A stretch of DNA of 11,641 nucleotides from CAYNWK01 sp964400875 (GTDB lineage: Bacteria > Chloroflexota > Anaerolineae > Anaerolineales > UBA4823): the NCBI GenBank assembly GCA_964400875.1, contig CAYNWK010000134.1, positions 1-11,641 on the forward strand. The letters run 5' to 3'. The notes below the pieces were generated by a model. That model worked only from the letters and a program-made list of their open reading frames with translations, searched no databases and was not told where the DNA came from. The translations under genes and the position numbers were made by a program. This document shows positions 1-8,586 of this stretch, piece by piece. How positions within the stretch are numbered: position 1 is the first letter of the stretch; every line of letters begins with the position of its first letter.

Positions 1-63
1 CTGGAAGAGCGGGAAGAACTGGAAGAACTGGATGAGCTGGACGAGCTGGAAGAGCTGGAAGAG
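1..63. repeat. 9-bp tandem repeat, seven units, encoding the serine tract
   Basis: Seven head-to-tail units of CTGGAAGAG on the plus strand (1-9, 10-18, 19-27, 28-36, 37-45, 46-54, 55-63), each differing from consensus by no more than two bases. Read on the minus strand in the DUF4157 frame, each unit gives three serines from mixed AGC/TCx codons; one unit gives an Arg. Because the unit is a multiple of three, gain or loss of units keeps the frame. The array may continue past the left edge. Confidence 0.85.
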
Positions 64-1112
64 GAACCGGACTCGTCCGGCGATTCATCCCACACCTCTT
101 TCGCAAACTCTAGCCATCTTTTCATAATATTACTGAATTTTTCAGATCGGAACTTTCCTCCATAAGGGACAGGAAGATTTTTGAGACCCTCTTTTATTCC
201 TTGAGCATGAATTGCGCGTATGCGGCCTACTGCCTTGTCGTCAGATCTTATCGCCTGCAATAATTTGCTAAGTTTTTTGCGTGTGTATGGGGCTCGCTTC
301 GAACTTATCAAGTAGTCCCGGAGGAATTCCACCTCTTGTTCGAAATCCTGCTCATTTTGGATTTTTCCAGAGAAGTTTACTGAGCGCTTCTTCTTGGCTC
401 TTTGAATAGTGTGCTCCTGAATAGCGCCGTTTCTAGATTGCTGGACAGTATGGGTGAGTTCGTGGACCAGGGTCTCCGTGGCTAGGTTGCCAGACTGCAG
501 TGGCTCGCCTCGCTCGAAGAATATATCGCTCCCGACGGTGAAAGCCCGCGCGCCAAGCTGCTGGTTCATAACATGTGCGCGTTCATCGGTGTGGATACGC
601 ACATCCTCAAACTTCGCCCCCATCACGTTCTCGACGGGCGCCTTTATATGCTCAGGCAAGGACTGTCCGCTGCCCAGGGTTTGCCGGATGTTGCTCTCTA
701 TAGCTGGATCGATGGCATGAGGTGGCTTAGAGCCCGGGCCGTTAGCGAGTCGTTGGATGGCAACTGGCGTATAACCCTTGTTGTCTTTTCCCTGGCGGCC
801 AGGTACATGAGACGGCGGCGTATTCAGCCTGCGAATCACCCGCTGCGCCACGTTATCGGCTTGACGTTCTAGAGGATCGTCTTCCGAGCCCAATTTGAGC
901 TTCGGCTGAATGATCAGTGCAGAGTTCGGGCGGATAGCCAGCGAACCAAAATCCTGCACCAGCGGGGGGGCCTCCTCGCTCTGCGCCTCTAGGTCCAGCG
1001 AGGATTGTTCGGGCCCTGAAATCACAGGCGCAAAGGGTCGCGACTCGAAATGATCTTGCGCGGGGGTAGCCCGATCTTGGATCTTTGCCTGCTTCTGTGT
1101 ATGTTGATTCAT
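1..1112 (-). CDS. DUF4157 (eCIS-associated, HELTH metallopeptidase-like) protein with poly-serine tract, 3' end cut by window edge
   Basis: The frame is open from the ATG at 1112-1110 to the left edge (about 370 codons) with no stop. The start overlaps the stop of the preceding 86-aa gene (ATGA at 1112-1109), which points to coupled translation. Residues 1-65 look disordered. Residues about 71-91 carry the DUF4157 signature (KLKLGSEDDPLERQAD), and residues 131-225 the rest of the domain, including VRIHTDERAH (171-180) and HELTH (217-221) followed by TVQQ, a gluzincin-type zinc motif. Residues 226-345 are basic and probably helical and match nothing I recognise. Residues 350-367 are 18 consecutive serines, then R-S-S at the edge. 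DUF4157 is known as a domain linked to eCIS effectors. I infer that this is a cargo protein, with the serine tract as a linker to a missing C-terminal domain. Whether HELTH is catalytic cannot be judged here. GC falls to about 43% over 121-420, against about 57% over 421-660. Confidence 0.9.
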   Translation of the reverse strand, partial: MNQHTQKQAKIQDRATPAQDHFESRPFAPVISGPEQSSLDLEAQSEEAPPLVQDFGSLAIRPNSALIIQPKLKLGSEDDPLERQADNVAQRVIRRLNTPPSHVPGRQGKDNKGYTPVAIQRLANGPGSKPPHAIDPAIESNIRQTLGSGQSLPEHIKAPVENVMGAKFEDVRIHTDERAHVMNQQLGARAFTVGSDIFFERGEPLQSGNLATETLVHELTHTVQQSRNGAIQEHTIQRAKKKRSVNFSGKIQNEQDFEQEVEFLRDYLISSKRAPYTRKKLSKLLQAIRSDDKAVGRIRAIHAQGIKEGLKNLPVPYGGKFRSEKFSNIMKRWLEFAKEVWDESPDESGSSSSSSSSSSSSSSSSSSRSS

Positions 1113-1361
1113 TCTCTCATTCCTCCATGCACCGTGTGCAGCACTTGCGCCGCGATCTGCGCGCCGATGGCTTCTGCCTGGGCGCCCGGCGTCAGCGTGA
1201 AGCTCCCGCCATCCAGTTGGGCGAAGCGGCCGCCCTCCGCCAGCGAGGGCAGCGCGGCGCTCTCCGCTAACTGCCGCGCCAGCTCATCCTGGAGCGCAGC
1301 GGCGATCGCGCCACGCTGTTCAGGGGGGAAGCCGTCCAGGATCAGTTCTTCGATGTGCAGG

Positions 1362-1369
<8 letters not shown>
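1109..1369 (-). CDS. Small conserved-looking eCIS operon protein, 86 aa, function unknown
   Basis: An 86-aa ORF between the ATPase and the DUF4157 gene. Its ATG lies inside the last codons of the ATPase (8-nt overlap), with a GGGAGG-type ribosome site just upstream. Its TGA overlaps the ATG of the DUF4157 gene. The protein starts MIDLHIEELIL and has an Ala/Gln-rich, probably helical first half (residues 15-45), then a GGRFAQLDGGSFTLTPG stretch (46-62) and a helical tail. It has no signal peptide, no membrane segment and no cysteine. I cannot assign a named family. Its tight position between the ATPase and the DUF4157 gene suggests a role in assembly or in loading or chaperoning the DUF4157 protein, but that is inference from context only. 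Confidence 0.8.
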
Positions 1370-3365
<1,996 letters not shown>

Positions 3366-3367
3366 GT

Positions 3368-4357
3368 TCACGCCTTGATATTGACGATTGGCCCGGTGTA
3401 GCCCGAGTTCTCGTCCCATTCCAGGCGGCTTTCAGCCTGGTCGACTTTCAAGCGCACCAGGTATTTCCCCGGCTCGACTGGCAGCGCGAAAGTGATCTCG
3501 CTGGTCTCGACCGCGCGCCCGGAAATTCCATTGTCCGGCGGCGCACTCAACTGATAGGCGCGCTCACCGTCCAATTCGTTCAAGAGCAGCAGGGTGTGCT
3601 GCTCCCTGCGGACCGGCGGGTCGATGGTTACCTTGAGCCCACGCGCGTTCCTGGCGGTTTTGGGGATCTGGATGGTTACTTCCGGCCCCTCCGAAGGCAG
3701 GGGCTCCGGACGGAGCCCGCGGGTGATCTGCACTTTTCGCACCGGCAAGGCGGGCAAGGGTACTTCTGCTGCCTCGAGCAACACCGTCGAGGCCTGATAG
3801 CTGACCGACAGCACGTACGGCACCTGGAGAATTGACCAGAATTTAGAGAGCTCCTCCAGGCTCAGGCTCGTCGGCGTCAGGCGGACCGGTTCGAACTGTT
3901 CGGACAGATCGGTCCCGGACAACACGGTCTCGTCCAGGGAGTTCCCTCCCGCCAGCTGCTCCTGGCCGGCCGTCCCCAGGGTAGCCCGGATCAAATCGCG
4001 GCCGATCACCGGCCTGGCATGCAAGCTGGCTACCGTGCTGCCCAGCAGGCGCTGTGGTTCAAAAGCCAGCTCGTCCCCGTAGAAAGACAGCAGATAATGC
4101 AGATCCAACGCCAGGCATGGGCGGGCGCGCAAATGGCCCTGGTTATCGCGGCTGGGCAAGTCCTCATTGCGCCGGGCGATGTTAGGGGTCACCTGGTAAA
4201 GATAGATATTGACCAGCGGGCCTTTAAAGGCCCCTTCGCCGGCTCTGTCCGGCCGGGAGACGGCCACGTGGGCGCCGGAGACGGCCTGGCTGACTGCGCC
4301 TTGCAGCTGATCGCGCAGCGTGGCCGTGACCGCGGCGATGATCGAATAATTGCTCAC
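3368..4357 (-). CDS. DUF4255 tail-terminator protein (Afp16/Pvc16-like)
   Basis: A 329-aa protein starting with GTG at 4357; the start overlaps the TGA of the upstream gene (GTGA). Residues 1-200 match the DUF4255 (Pvc16 N-terminal) family: MSNYSIIAAVTATLRDQL at the start, VNIYLYQVTPN (49-59), ALDLHYLLSFYGDELAFEP (83-101), HARPVIG (113-119) and the helix SLEELSKFWSILQVPYVLSVSY (166-187). After a Pro-rich hinge (200-225) comes a beta-rich, probably immunoglobulin-like C-terminal domain (226-329). In Afp and PVC particles the Afp16-type protein caps the distal end of the tube and sheath and fixes tail length. The adjacent ATPase, baseplate-type, tube and sheath genes agree with that role. The extra C-terminal beta domain appears in only some family members and may decorate the cap; that part is inference. 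Confidence 0.93.
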   Translation of the reverse strand: MSNYSIIAAVTATLRDQLQGAVSQAVSGAHVAVSRPDRAGEGAFKGPLVNIYLYQVTPNIARRNEDLPSRDNQGHLRARPCLALDLHYLLSFYGDELAFEPQRLLGSTVASLHARPVIGRDLIRATLGTAGQEQLAGGNSLDETVLSGTDLSEQFEPVRLTPTSLSLEELSKFWSILQVPYVLSVSYQASTVLLEAAEVPLPALPVRKVQITRGLRPEPLPSEGPEVTIQIPKTARNARGLKVTIDPPVRREQHTLLLLNELDGERAYQLSAPPDNGISGRAVETSEITFALPVEPGKYLVRLKVDQAESRLEWDENSGYTGPIVNIKA

Positions 4358-5181
4358 CGGCCGCCCCTCCTGCGTCGCTCCAGGTAGGCATCCAGCGAAA
4401 TGGCCGGCCGCGGGCGAGCCGGCTGCGGTGCGGATTGCGGCGCTGGTTTGGGCGGTATGGGCCGAACAGCTTTGACTTCGATCCGGCCGATGGTAACCTG
4501 GATGGGGGCTGGCCCCGCTTCGGCAGCGTGGTGGTCGCGCCGGATGGGCTTGACGCCATCCCCGTCCGGTTTGGGGATTAACTGGCCGGTCAACGGTTGG
4601 CGTTGGGAAGCCTCACTCAACACCTGCTCAAGCGCGGGTGGCGTAACCAGGCCAGGCTGGGAGCTGGATTCTTCAGCGTGAAGCAGGGGCTCGGAAAGGT
4701 CTACCGGCTTGCCTTCATCCAAGTGCGCAACTTGTGGGGTGCGCGGTGACGAGAAGGTTTCAGGCTCACCTATATTTGGCTGTGGGGCCATCCGCGGATT
4801 GATCGCCGGGTGCGCGGGTGCGCCTTCTCCTGAGCCAAGACTGTGTGCGTGTGTCTTTTCAGGGCGTAGCTGTATATCGTCAGTCGCCCTGGCAGGCAGC
4901 TGAGCATAGGCTCTCTCAGGATGGGCTTCAACGGGCCTGGTTTCCGAGGAGGCGGGCTCCCGTGCGGCTTGCAGAGTTGGCCTGGGAGTCAAGATGGCCC
5001 GCGCCACCAGAGGCCTGTTCGAGTCCACCTGCCCATCAGGCGGCTCCAGGTTGCCTTTCTCGGGCAGGAGTTCCTCCGAGTCGATGTCCGGCTCGAATGA
5101 GAAGGAGGGGGGCAGGTTGGGCCGGATGGATGACTCGGCTCCCAGCGCCTGCTTGGCCAAGTGGGACAGGAAATCCGTCAT
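4354..5181 (-). CDS. Pro-rich, largely disordered eCIS operon protein with short conserved-looking ends
   Basis: A 275-aa protein from the ATG at 5181, which overlaps the TGA of the baseplate-type gene (ATGA). An upstream in-frame ATG at 5250 lies deep inside that gene and is rejected. Residues 1-14 (MTDFLSHLAKQALG) can form an amphipathic helix. Residues 15-225 are rich in Pro, Glu, Ser and Ala with no fold I recognise. The order returns in two C-terminal motifs: IQVTIGRIEVKAV (227-239, a likely beta strand) and ISLDAYLERRRRGGR (261-275, a basic helix). I recall similar motifs in proteins next to DUF4255 genes in other eCIS loci, but cannot check this here. The shape, two short binding motifs joined by a long tether, suggests an assembly or linker factor. 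No enzymatic role is visible. Confidence 0.85.
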   Translation of the reverse strand: MTDFLSHLAKQALGAESSIRPNLPPSFSFEPDIDSEELLPEKGNLEPPDGQVDSNRPLVARAILTPRPTLQAAREPASSETRPVEAHPERAYAQLPARATDDIQLRPEKTHAHSLGSGEGAPAHPAINPRMAPQPNIGEPETFSSPRTPQVAHLDEGKPVDLSEPLLHAEESSSQPGLVTPPALEQVLSEASQRQPLTGQLIPKPDGDGVKPIRRDHHAAEAGPAPIQVTIGRIEVKAVRPIPPKPAPQSAPQPARPRPAISLDAYLERRRRGGR

Positions 5182-5927
5182 CCCATCACCCGCTCCAGGT
5201 AGAATCGCCGCCGTGCAGAGCTCAGCGCCAGGATATCCGCCTCGCTCCATCCGTAAGCGCGCGCCAGGACGTGCACCTCGCGCAGCAACGCCTGCGCCTG
5301 GGTTTCGATTTTAGCCCACAAAAAAGTGGCGATATCAAACGAGGCTTGCCAGGGCGCACCGCAAGCGGCGCATGCGATGTTCAGGAGATGCTGCGCCTGA
5401 GGATCGCGTCGGGCCATCTCGGTGGATAAGGCTGCGCAGACCGGTTCGGGCAAGTCCGCGGCGGTCGTTGGCTGGCCCTGATGTACGGCTTCTAGCAGGC
5501 AGCGTTCCAATAGCTGCTGGCGCGCGGCTTCGAAATCCGCTGCCACGCGGTCGTTGTGAGCCAGGGCGATCAGGTCAGAACTGTCTGGCAGCCTGTAGGT
5601 GAGCTGGTAGCTGTTTACAGACAACTGATAGATCTTTTCTCCTGGCTGGGCGTCGGCGGGGATCTGCAGATCGGCGAGATTAACTGCGAATTCCAGCCAT
5701 TCCCCGCAGGCCGGGCAGTTTGCCACCACCTCAACACGCGGGCCGAATAGTTGTTTGTGCAGTTGCAGCAGGCGCGCGTCGCGCTCCCCAATCGTCAGGG
5801 AGGCCAGTTGGTCGCCTCCAGCTTTAGGAAAGGCCACCGACAGCATCGCCAGCGCCTTTTCCGCTGGGCGCTGGCGATGCCCTCTCTCCCACATCTGGAT
5901 GGCGGCTCGTTCTTGCAGGGCGGTCAT
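5178..5927 (-). CDS. Phage T4-type baseplate family protein with split zinc-ribbon
   Basis: A 249-aa protein, 2 nt after the tube stop; its own TGA overlaps the next ATG. It resembles the proteins annotated as T4-like baseplate (gp26-type) in eCIS and phage-tail loci. The N-terminal part is MTALQERAAIQMWERG followed by an ASLTIGERDARLLQLHKQLFG segment (residues 42-62). The C-terminal part is the helical segment REVHVLARAYGWSEADIL...RRRFYLERV (216-247), which is typical of the family. Two CxxC pairs, CPAC (71-74) and CAAC (186-189), probably bind one zinc ion. The stretch between them (75-185) is a domain inserted into the ribbon. The family is assigned from its C-terminal motif and operon position; its exact place in the particle is not certain. 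Confidence 0.85.
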   Translation of the reverse strand: MTALQERAAIQMWERGHRQRPAEKALAMLSVAFPKAGGDQLASLTIGERDARLLQLHKQLFGPRVEVVANCPACGEWLEFAVNLADLQIPADAQPGEKIYQLSVNSYQLTYRLPDSSDLIALAHNDRVAADFEAARQQLLERCLLEAVHQGQPTTAADLPEPVCAALSTEMARRDPQAQHLLNIACAACGAPWQASFDIATFLWAKIETQAQALLREVHVLARAYGWSEADILALSSARRRFYLERVMG

Positions 5928-5929
5928 TC

Positions 5930-6457
5930 CTAGCTGGCGGGTTCCGTGAAGCTGGGTTCGGTCGGCTCGGTCACCTCGTAATCCCGCTCCCAGCCGTTGT
6001 GCTGCAAAGTGAGCGACTGGATCGCCACCGCGCTGGCGCTGGCGTCCAGCTCGGGCAGCGCCGTGTATTCTGAGACCCAGCAGCCGTAGACTTTATAGGC
6101 AATGACCAGCTGGCCGGCCTCGTTGTAGACTTCAATCAGGATGTCTTTGCGGAAATCCTTGAGGGAGACCTCCGCGCCCAGCCCGGAGCCGAAGTTCCAG
6201 ACCTTGTTGGCCCACTGCTCGAACTCGAGGTCGTGGGTGACGCCGCGCTCCAGGGTGATCGGTTCGTAGCTGGTCTGGCCTGGGGTGGCCGTCTGGGAGC
6301 TGGGGTCTCCGCCGGAGCGGTGGGTGACCACCTCCGTGGTGCGCCGCAGGGCGCCAACCCGGTTGACGCCGGCGACATAACGACCATCCCACTTGACGCG
6401 GAATTTATAGGTCTTGTACGGATCGTAGCGTTGCGTATTGACGGTGAACTGAGCCAT
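5930..6457 (-). CDS. Contractile injection system inner tube protein (T4 gp19 / Afp1-like)
   Basis: A 175-aa protein from the ATG at 6457, chosen because a strong ribosome site (AGGAGG at 6468-6463) lies 5 nt upstream; the frame is open further upstream only as a shadow of the sheath gene. The features are those of gp19-type tube proteins: the N-terminal DPYKTYKFRVKWDGRYVAGVN (12-32, first strands of the tube barrel), SYEPITLERGVTHDLEFEQW (63-82), ILIEVYNEAGQLVIAYKVYGCWVSEY (106-131) and a final strand SAVAIQSLTLQHNGWERDYE (142-161). A short acidic/Pro tail, EPTEPSFTEPAS, makes it slightly longer than most members (about 150 residues). It polymerises as hexameric rings inside the sheath. It is the only tube paralogue in the window, whereas eCIS usually encode two or more. 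Confidence 0.95.
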   Translation of the reverse strand: MAQFTVNTQRYDPYKTYKFRVKWDGRYVAGVNRVGALRRTTEVVTHRSGGDPSSQTATPGQTSYEPITLERGVTHDLEFEQWANKVWNFGSGLGAEVSLKDFRKDILIEVYNEAGQLVIAYKVYGCWVSEYTALPELDASASAVAIQSLTLQHNGWERDYEVTEPTEPSFTEPAS

Positions 6458-6460
6458 AAA

Positions 6461-6470
6461 CACCTCCTCA
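6461..6470 (-). promoter_or_regulatory. Ribosome binding site of the tube gene overlapping the sheath stop
   Basis: On the minus strand the sheath stop TGA (6470-6468) runs straight into AGGAGGTG (6468-6461), followed by TTT and the tube ATG. This near-perfect anti-SD match fixes the tube start. It also fits a tube that must be made in amounts equal to the sheath. Confidence 0.85.
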
Positions 6471-8255
6471 GGCCTGGATCTGGCCGGCCATTTGCTGCAG
6501 GCTGATGATGACGAACTCGGCCGGTTTGAGCGGGGCGAAACCGACCAGGATGTTGACGACGCCGTTATTGATGTCCGTTTGCGTGGTCGTCTCGTGGTCG
6601 CACTTGACGAAATAGGCCTCCCGGACGGTCTGGCCCTGGAATGCCCCTTGCCGGAACAGCTCGTGCATGAACGCGCCCACATTCAGGCGAATTTGGGCCC
6701 ATAACGGCTCGTCGTTGGGCTCGAAGACCACCCATTGGGTGCCGCGATACAGGCTCTCTTCGATATACAGGGCTAGGCGGCGGACGGGGATATATTTCCA
6801 CTCCGAGGCCAGGCGATCATCCCCTTGCAGGGTGCGGGCGCCCCACACGACCCGGCCGGCTCCCGGCATGGCCCGCAGGCAGTTAATCCCCAGCGGATTG
6901 AGTTGGCCGTTCTCGGCGTCGGTGAGCGGGACGCTCAGCTGGGGCACGCCTACCAATGTGGCGTCCAGCCCGGCAGGCGCCTTCCACAGGCCGCGTTGGG
7001 TATCCGTGCGGGCGATCACGCCCGCTACCGCGCCGCAAGGCGCGAAGTCCTCGAACTGATTTTCACGCAGTGGGTTGGGTTGGCGCAGGCGAGGGAAGAA
7101 TAGGGCGGCATTTTTGCTGCGCGTGCCGATTTTATCGTCGGTTGGACTTTTGAATTCATCCCTAGCAATGGTGACGTTGGACCAGTGGCTGGGCGCATCG
7201 ACCAGCAGCATGGCGCGGCGAAGTTCGACATAAGCGGCCGCGGCCGACACTACCGAAACGTCGACGTCTCCGCTGTCGAGATAGGGCGGGATGCACAACA
7301 GGTTGAACACGGCGTTTTCCAGGGCATACAGCCCGGCTTTAGCGGCTTGCTTGCCCGGACCTGTGAAATCATCGGCCGTGAGCGATCCACCATCGGAACC
7401 GCCTTTCAGCGTGAGCGTAGCGCTTTTCGGGACGTTCTTAGCCTGATCGTTCTGAGTAGGCACCAGAATCTCGGTAGGCAAGGCGCTGCCCTCGCTCACG
7501 CGCAATAAGGAGGATTGGTTGGCCAGGATTTTATCGACGGCGCGCGACTCGTCCGGGTTGATGGAAACGTTGATGAATTTTTCGCTGGCGCCGCTCTGTG
7601 TGTCCGTCACCGCAAGGTTGAAATACCCTTTTCCGTCAGGCAAGACGTCATCGTCAACCTGGACTTGTAGGTCTTTCCCCCAGGCGCCCGGGTTGGCGGC
7701 TTCGAGCTGGAGACCCTCGATCTGCCCCGAGGCAGTGGTATGGCTGGTTGCTCGAGCCGCATCGATGACCGCTTGAGCAGCCTCTTTTTGCGGATTTGAC
7801 CAGTCGTCATCCCTGGTTTCCTGCGCGGCCTTCAAGACCGAATCGGCGGAGGCGTCTGCCGATTGGACTGCCTGCTCGATGGCAGAGGCCATAGCTCCGG
7901 CGGCATGCTTGACGGCCTCGGAGACTTTATCATCGCCTTTGTAAGCGTCTGCTGTCTGTCGGGCCGCCGCCGCCATGCCTGTTGTGTGATGAGCGAACAG
8001 GCGCACGATTACGGCCTGGCTGCCGCCGTTCAGATAGAAGTCGCGCACGGCGTAGCCTAGCTTGCTGCCCAACCACAGACCGCCGAAGACCCGCTCGAAT
8101 TCGGCGAAGCTGTTGACCGTTACCGGCTGCTCCACAGGCCCGCGTGCGGTCCGCCCAACGAATGCGGCGGTCGAAGTAGCCACTCCCGTGATCGTGCGCA
8201 CGCCGCTGGGGATCTCCTGGATATAGACCCCGGGATATCTGGGTGTAACAGGCAT
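6468..8255 (-). CDS. Contractile tail sheath protein (Afp2/Pvc2-like), first gene of the eCIS operon
   Basis: A 595-aa protein from the ATG at 8255 (MPVTPRYPGVYIQEIPSGVR), set by an AAGGAGGAT site 5 nt upstream. A longer frame to 8336 lacks such a site. The N-terminal segment PGVYIQEIPSG...ITGVATSTAAFVGRTARGP (8-40) and ANPGAWGKDLQVQV (187-200) are classic for phage and eCIS sheaths. So is the C-terminal domain: LNPLGINCLRAMPGAGRVVWGARTL (452-476), YIPVRRLALYIEESLYRGTQWVVFEPND (488-515), DINNGVVNILVGFAPLKPAEFV (561-582). Sheath subunits stack around the tube and contract to drive it outward. Unusual is an Ala/Asp/Ser-rich, probably helical stretch (about 93-180) between the first core strand (AVIVRLFAHH) and ANPGAWG. 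Being the first gene, it should be transcribed from a promoter in 8256-8528. Confidence 0.96.
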   Translation of the reverse strand: MPVTPRYPGVYIQEIPSGVRTITGVATSTAAFVGRTARGPVEQPVTVNSFAEFERVFGGLWLGSKLGYAVRDFYLNGGSQAVIVRLFAHHTTGMAAAARQTADAYKGDDKVSEAVKHAAGAMASAIEQAVQSADASADSVLKAAQETRDDDWSNPQKEAAQAVIDAARATSHTTASGQIEGLQLEAANPGAWGKDLQVQVDDDVLPDGKGYFNLAVTDTQSGASEKFINVSINPDESRAVDKILANQSSLLRVSEGSALPTEILVPTQNDQAKNVPKSATLTLKGGSDGGSLTADDFTGPGKQAAKAGLYALENAVFNLLCIPPYLDSGDVDVSVVSAAAAYVELRRAMLLVDAPSHWSNVTIARDEFKSPTDDKIGTRSKNAALFFPRLRQPNPLRENQFEDFAPCGAVAGVIARTDTQRGLWKAPAGLDATLVGVPQLSVPLTDAENGQLNPLGINCLRAMPGAGRVVWGARTLQGDDRLASEWKYIPVRRLALYIEESLYRGTQWVVFEPNDEPLWAQIRLNVGAFMHELFRQGAFQGQTVREAYFVKCDHETTTQTDINNGVVNILVGFAPLKPAEFVIISLQQMAGQIQA

Positions 8256-8260
8256 CTGCC

Positions 8261-8269
8261 ATCCTCCTT
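8261..8269 (-). promoter_or_regulatory. Ribosome binding site of the sheath gene
   Basis: AAGGAGGAT on the minus strand, followed by GGCAG and the ATG at 8255. It is a strong Shine-Dalgarno match at ideal distance and decides the start in favour of MPVTPRYPGV over the upstream in-frame ATGs at 8336 and 8282. Confidence 0.85.
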
Positions 8270-8463
8270 CTCCGGAGCCCATGGCTGCCCGGAGTAGACT
8301 GATAAGGTTTTGCGGGGGAGATTTTGCAACCACCACTTATCCGCGCAGCCTCTCCAGGGACGGAACGCGAAGAACTCTCTCCTGGTTAAGATCATGCGCC
8401 GCGGCGGCAGTTGCTATGCTAAGCACTTAACTTGGATTGATCTGCAAGAAAAGGGCTGATTTC

Positions 8464-8500
8464 GATGTCGGAACAGCGCCCGTCAAGATGTCGGACAGCG
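8464..8500. repeat. Pair of direct repeats, 23-bp period, upstream of the eCIS operon
   Basis: GATGTCGGAACAGCG (8464-8478) and GATGTCGGACAGCG (8487-8500) differ by one base deletion and start 23 bp apart. The second contains TGTC-G-GACA, a small palindrome; the first contains TGT-N4-ACA. They sit about 210-245 bp upstream of the sheath ATG and just past the response-regulator terminator. Two similar boxes on one face of the helix suggest binding sites for a regulator, perhaps the NarL-type regulator encoded next door. Only the repeat itself is seen; binding is inferred. Confidence 0.5.
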
Positions 8501-8528
8501 TCCTACAAGATTGGTTGGCAGTAAGGAT

Positions 8529-8559
8529 AAAAAAAACTCGACCACCGGCATGGTCGAGT
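8529..8559 (-). terminator. Intrinsic terminator after the response-regulator gene
   Basis: A perfect 9-bp inverted repeat, ACTCGACCA (8536-8544) and TGGTCGAGT (8551-8559), with a 6-nt loop. On the minus strand the hairpin is followed by an unbroken run of eight T (8536-8529, the first shared with the stem). It begins 28 nt after the response-regulator stop and has the expected form of a Rho-independent terminator, separating the two-component operon from the eCIS operon. Confidence 0.9.
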
Positions 8560-8586
8560 AACTGGGGGCGAACAAAAACCAAGTGG

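Larger units (their letters stand above)
8256..8528 (-). other. Spacer between regulatory operon terminator and sheath gene; expected eCIS promoter region
   Basis: About 270 bp without a gene. It lies after an intrinsic terminator, so the eCIS operon needs its own promoter here. I looked for -35/-10 pairs on the minus strand and found none that is convincing: TTGACG at about 8486-8481 and TTGCAA near 8327 have no good -10 at the right distance. This fits activator-dependent transcription. The visible structure is a pair of direct repeats at 8464-8500 and the sheath ribosome site. Confidence 0.5.

Noticed and set aside
1..63. Plus-strand Leu/Glu/Asp heptad-like coiled coil (LEELEELDEL)
   Set aside because: The other strand reads continuously in frame from the DUF4157 domain into poly-Ser. 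The plus frame loses its pattern after position 63 and has no gene context.
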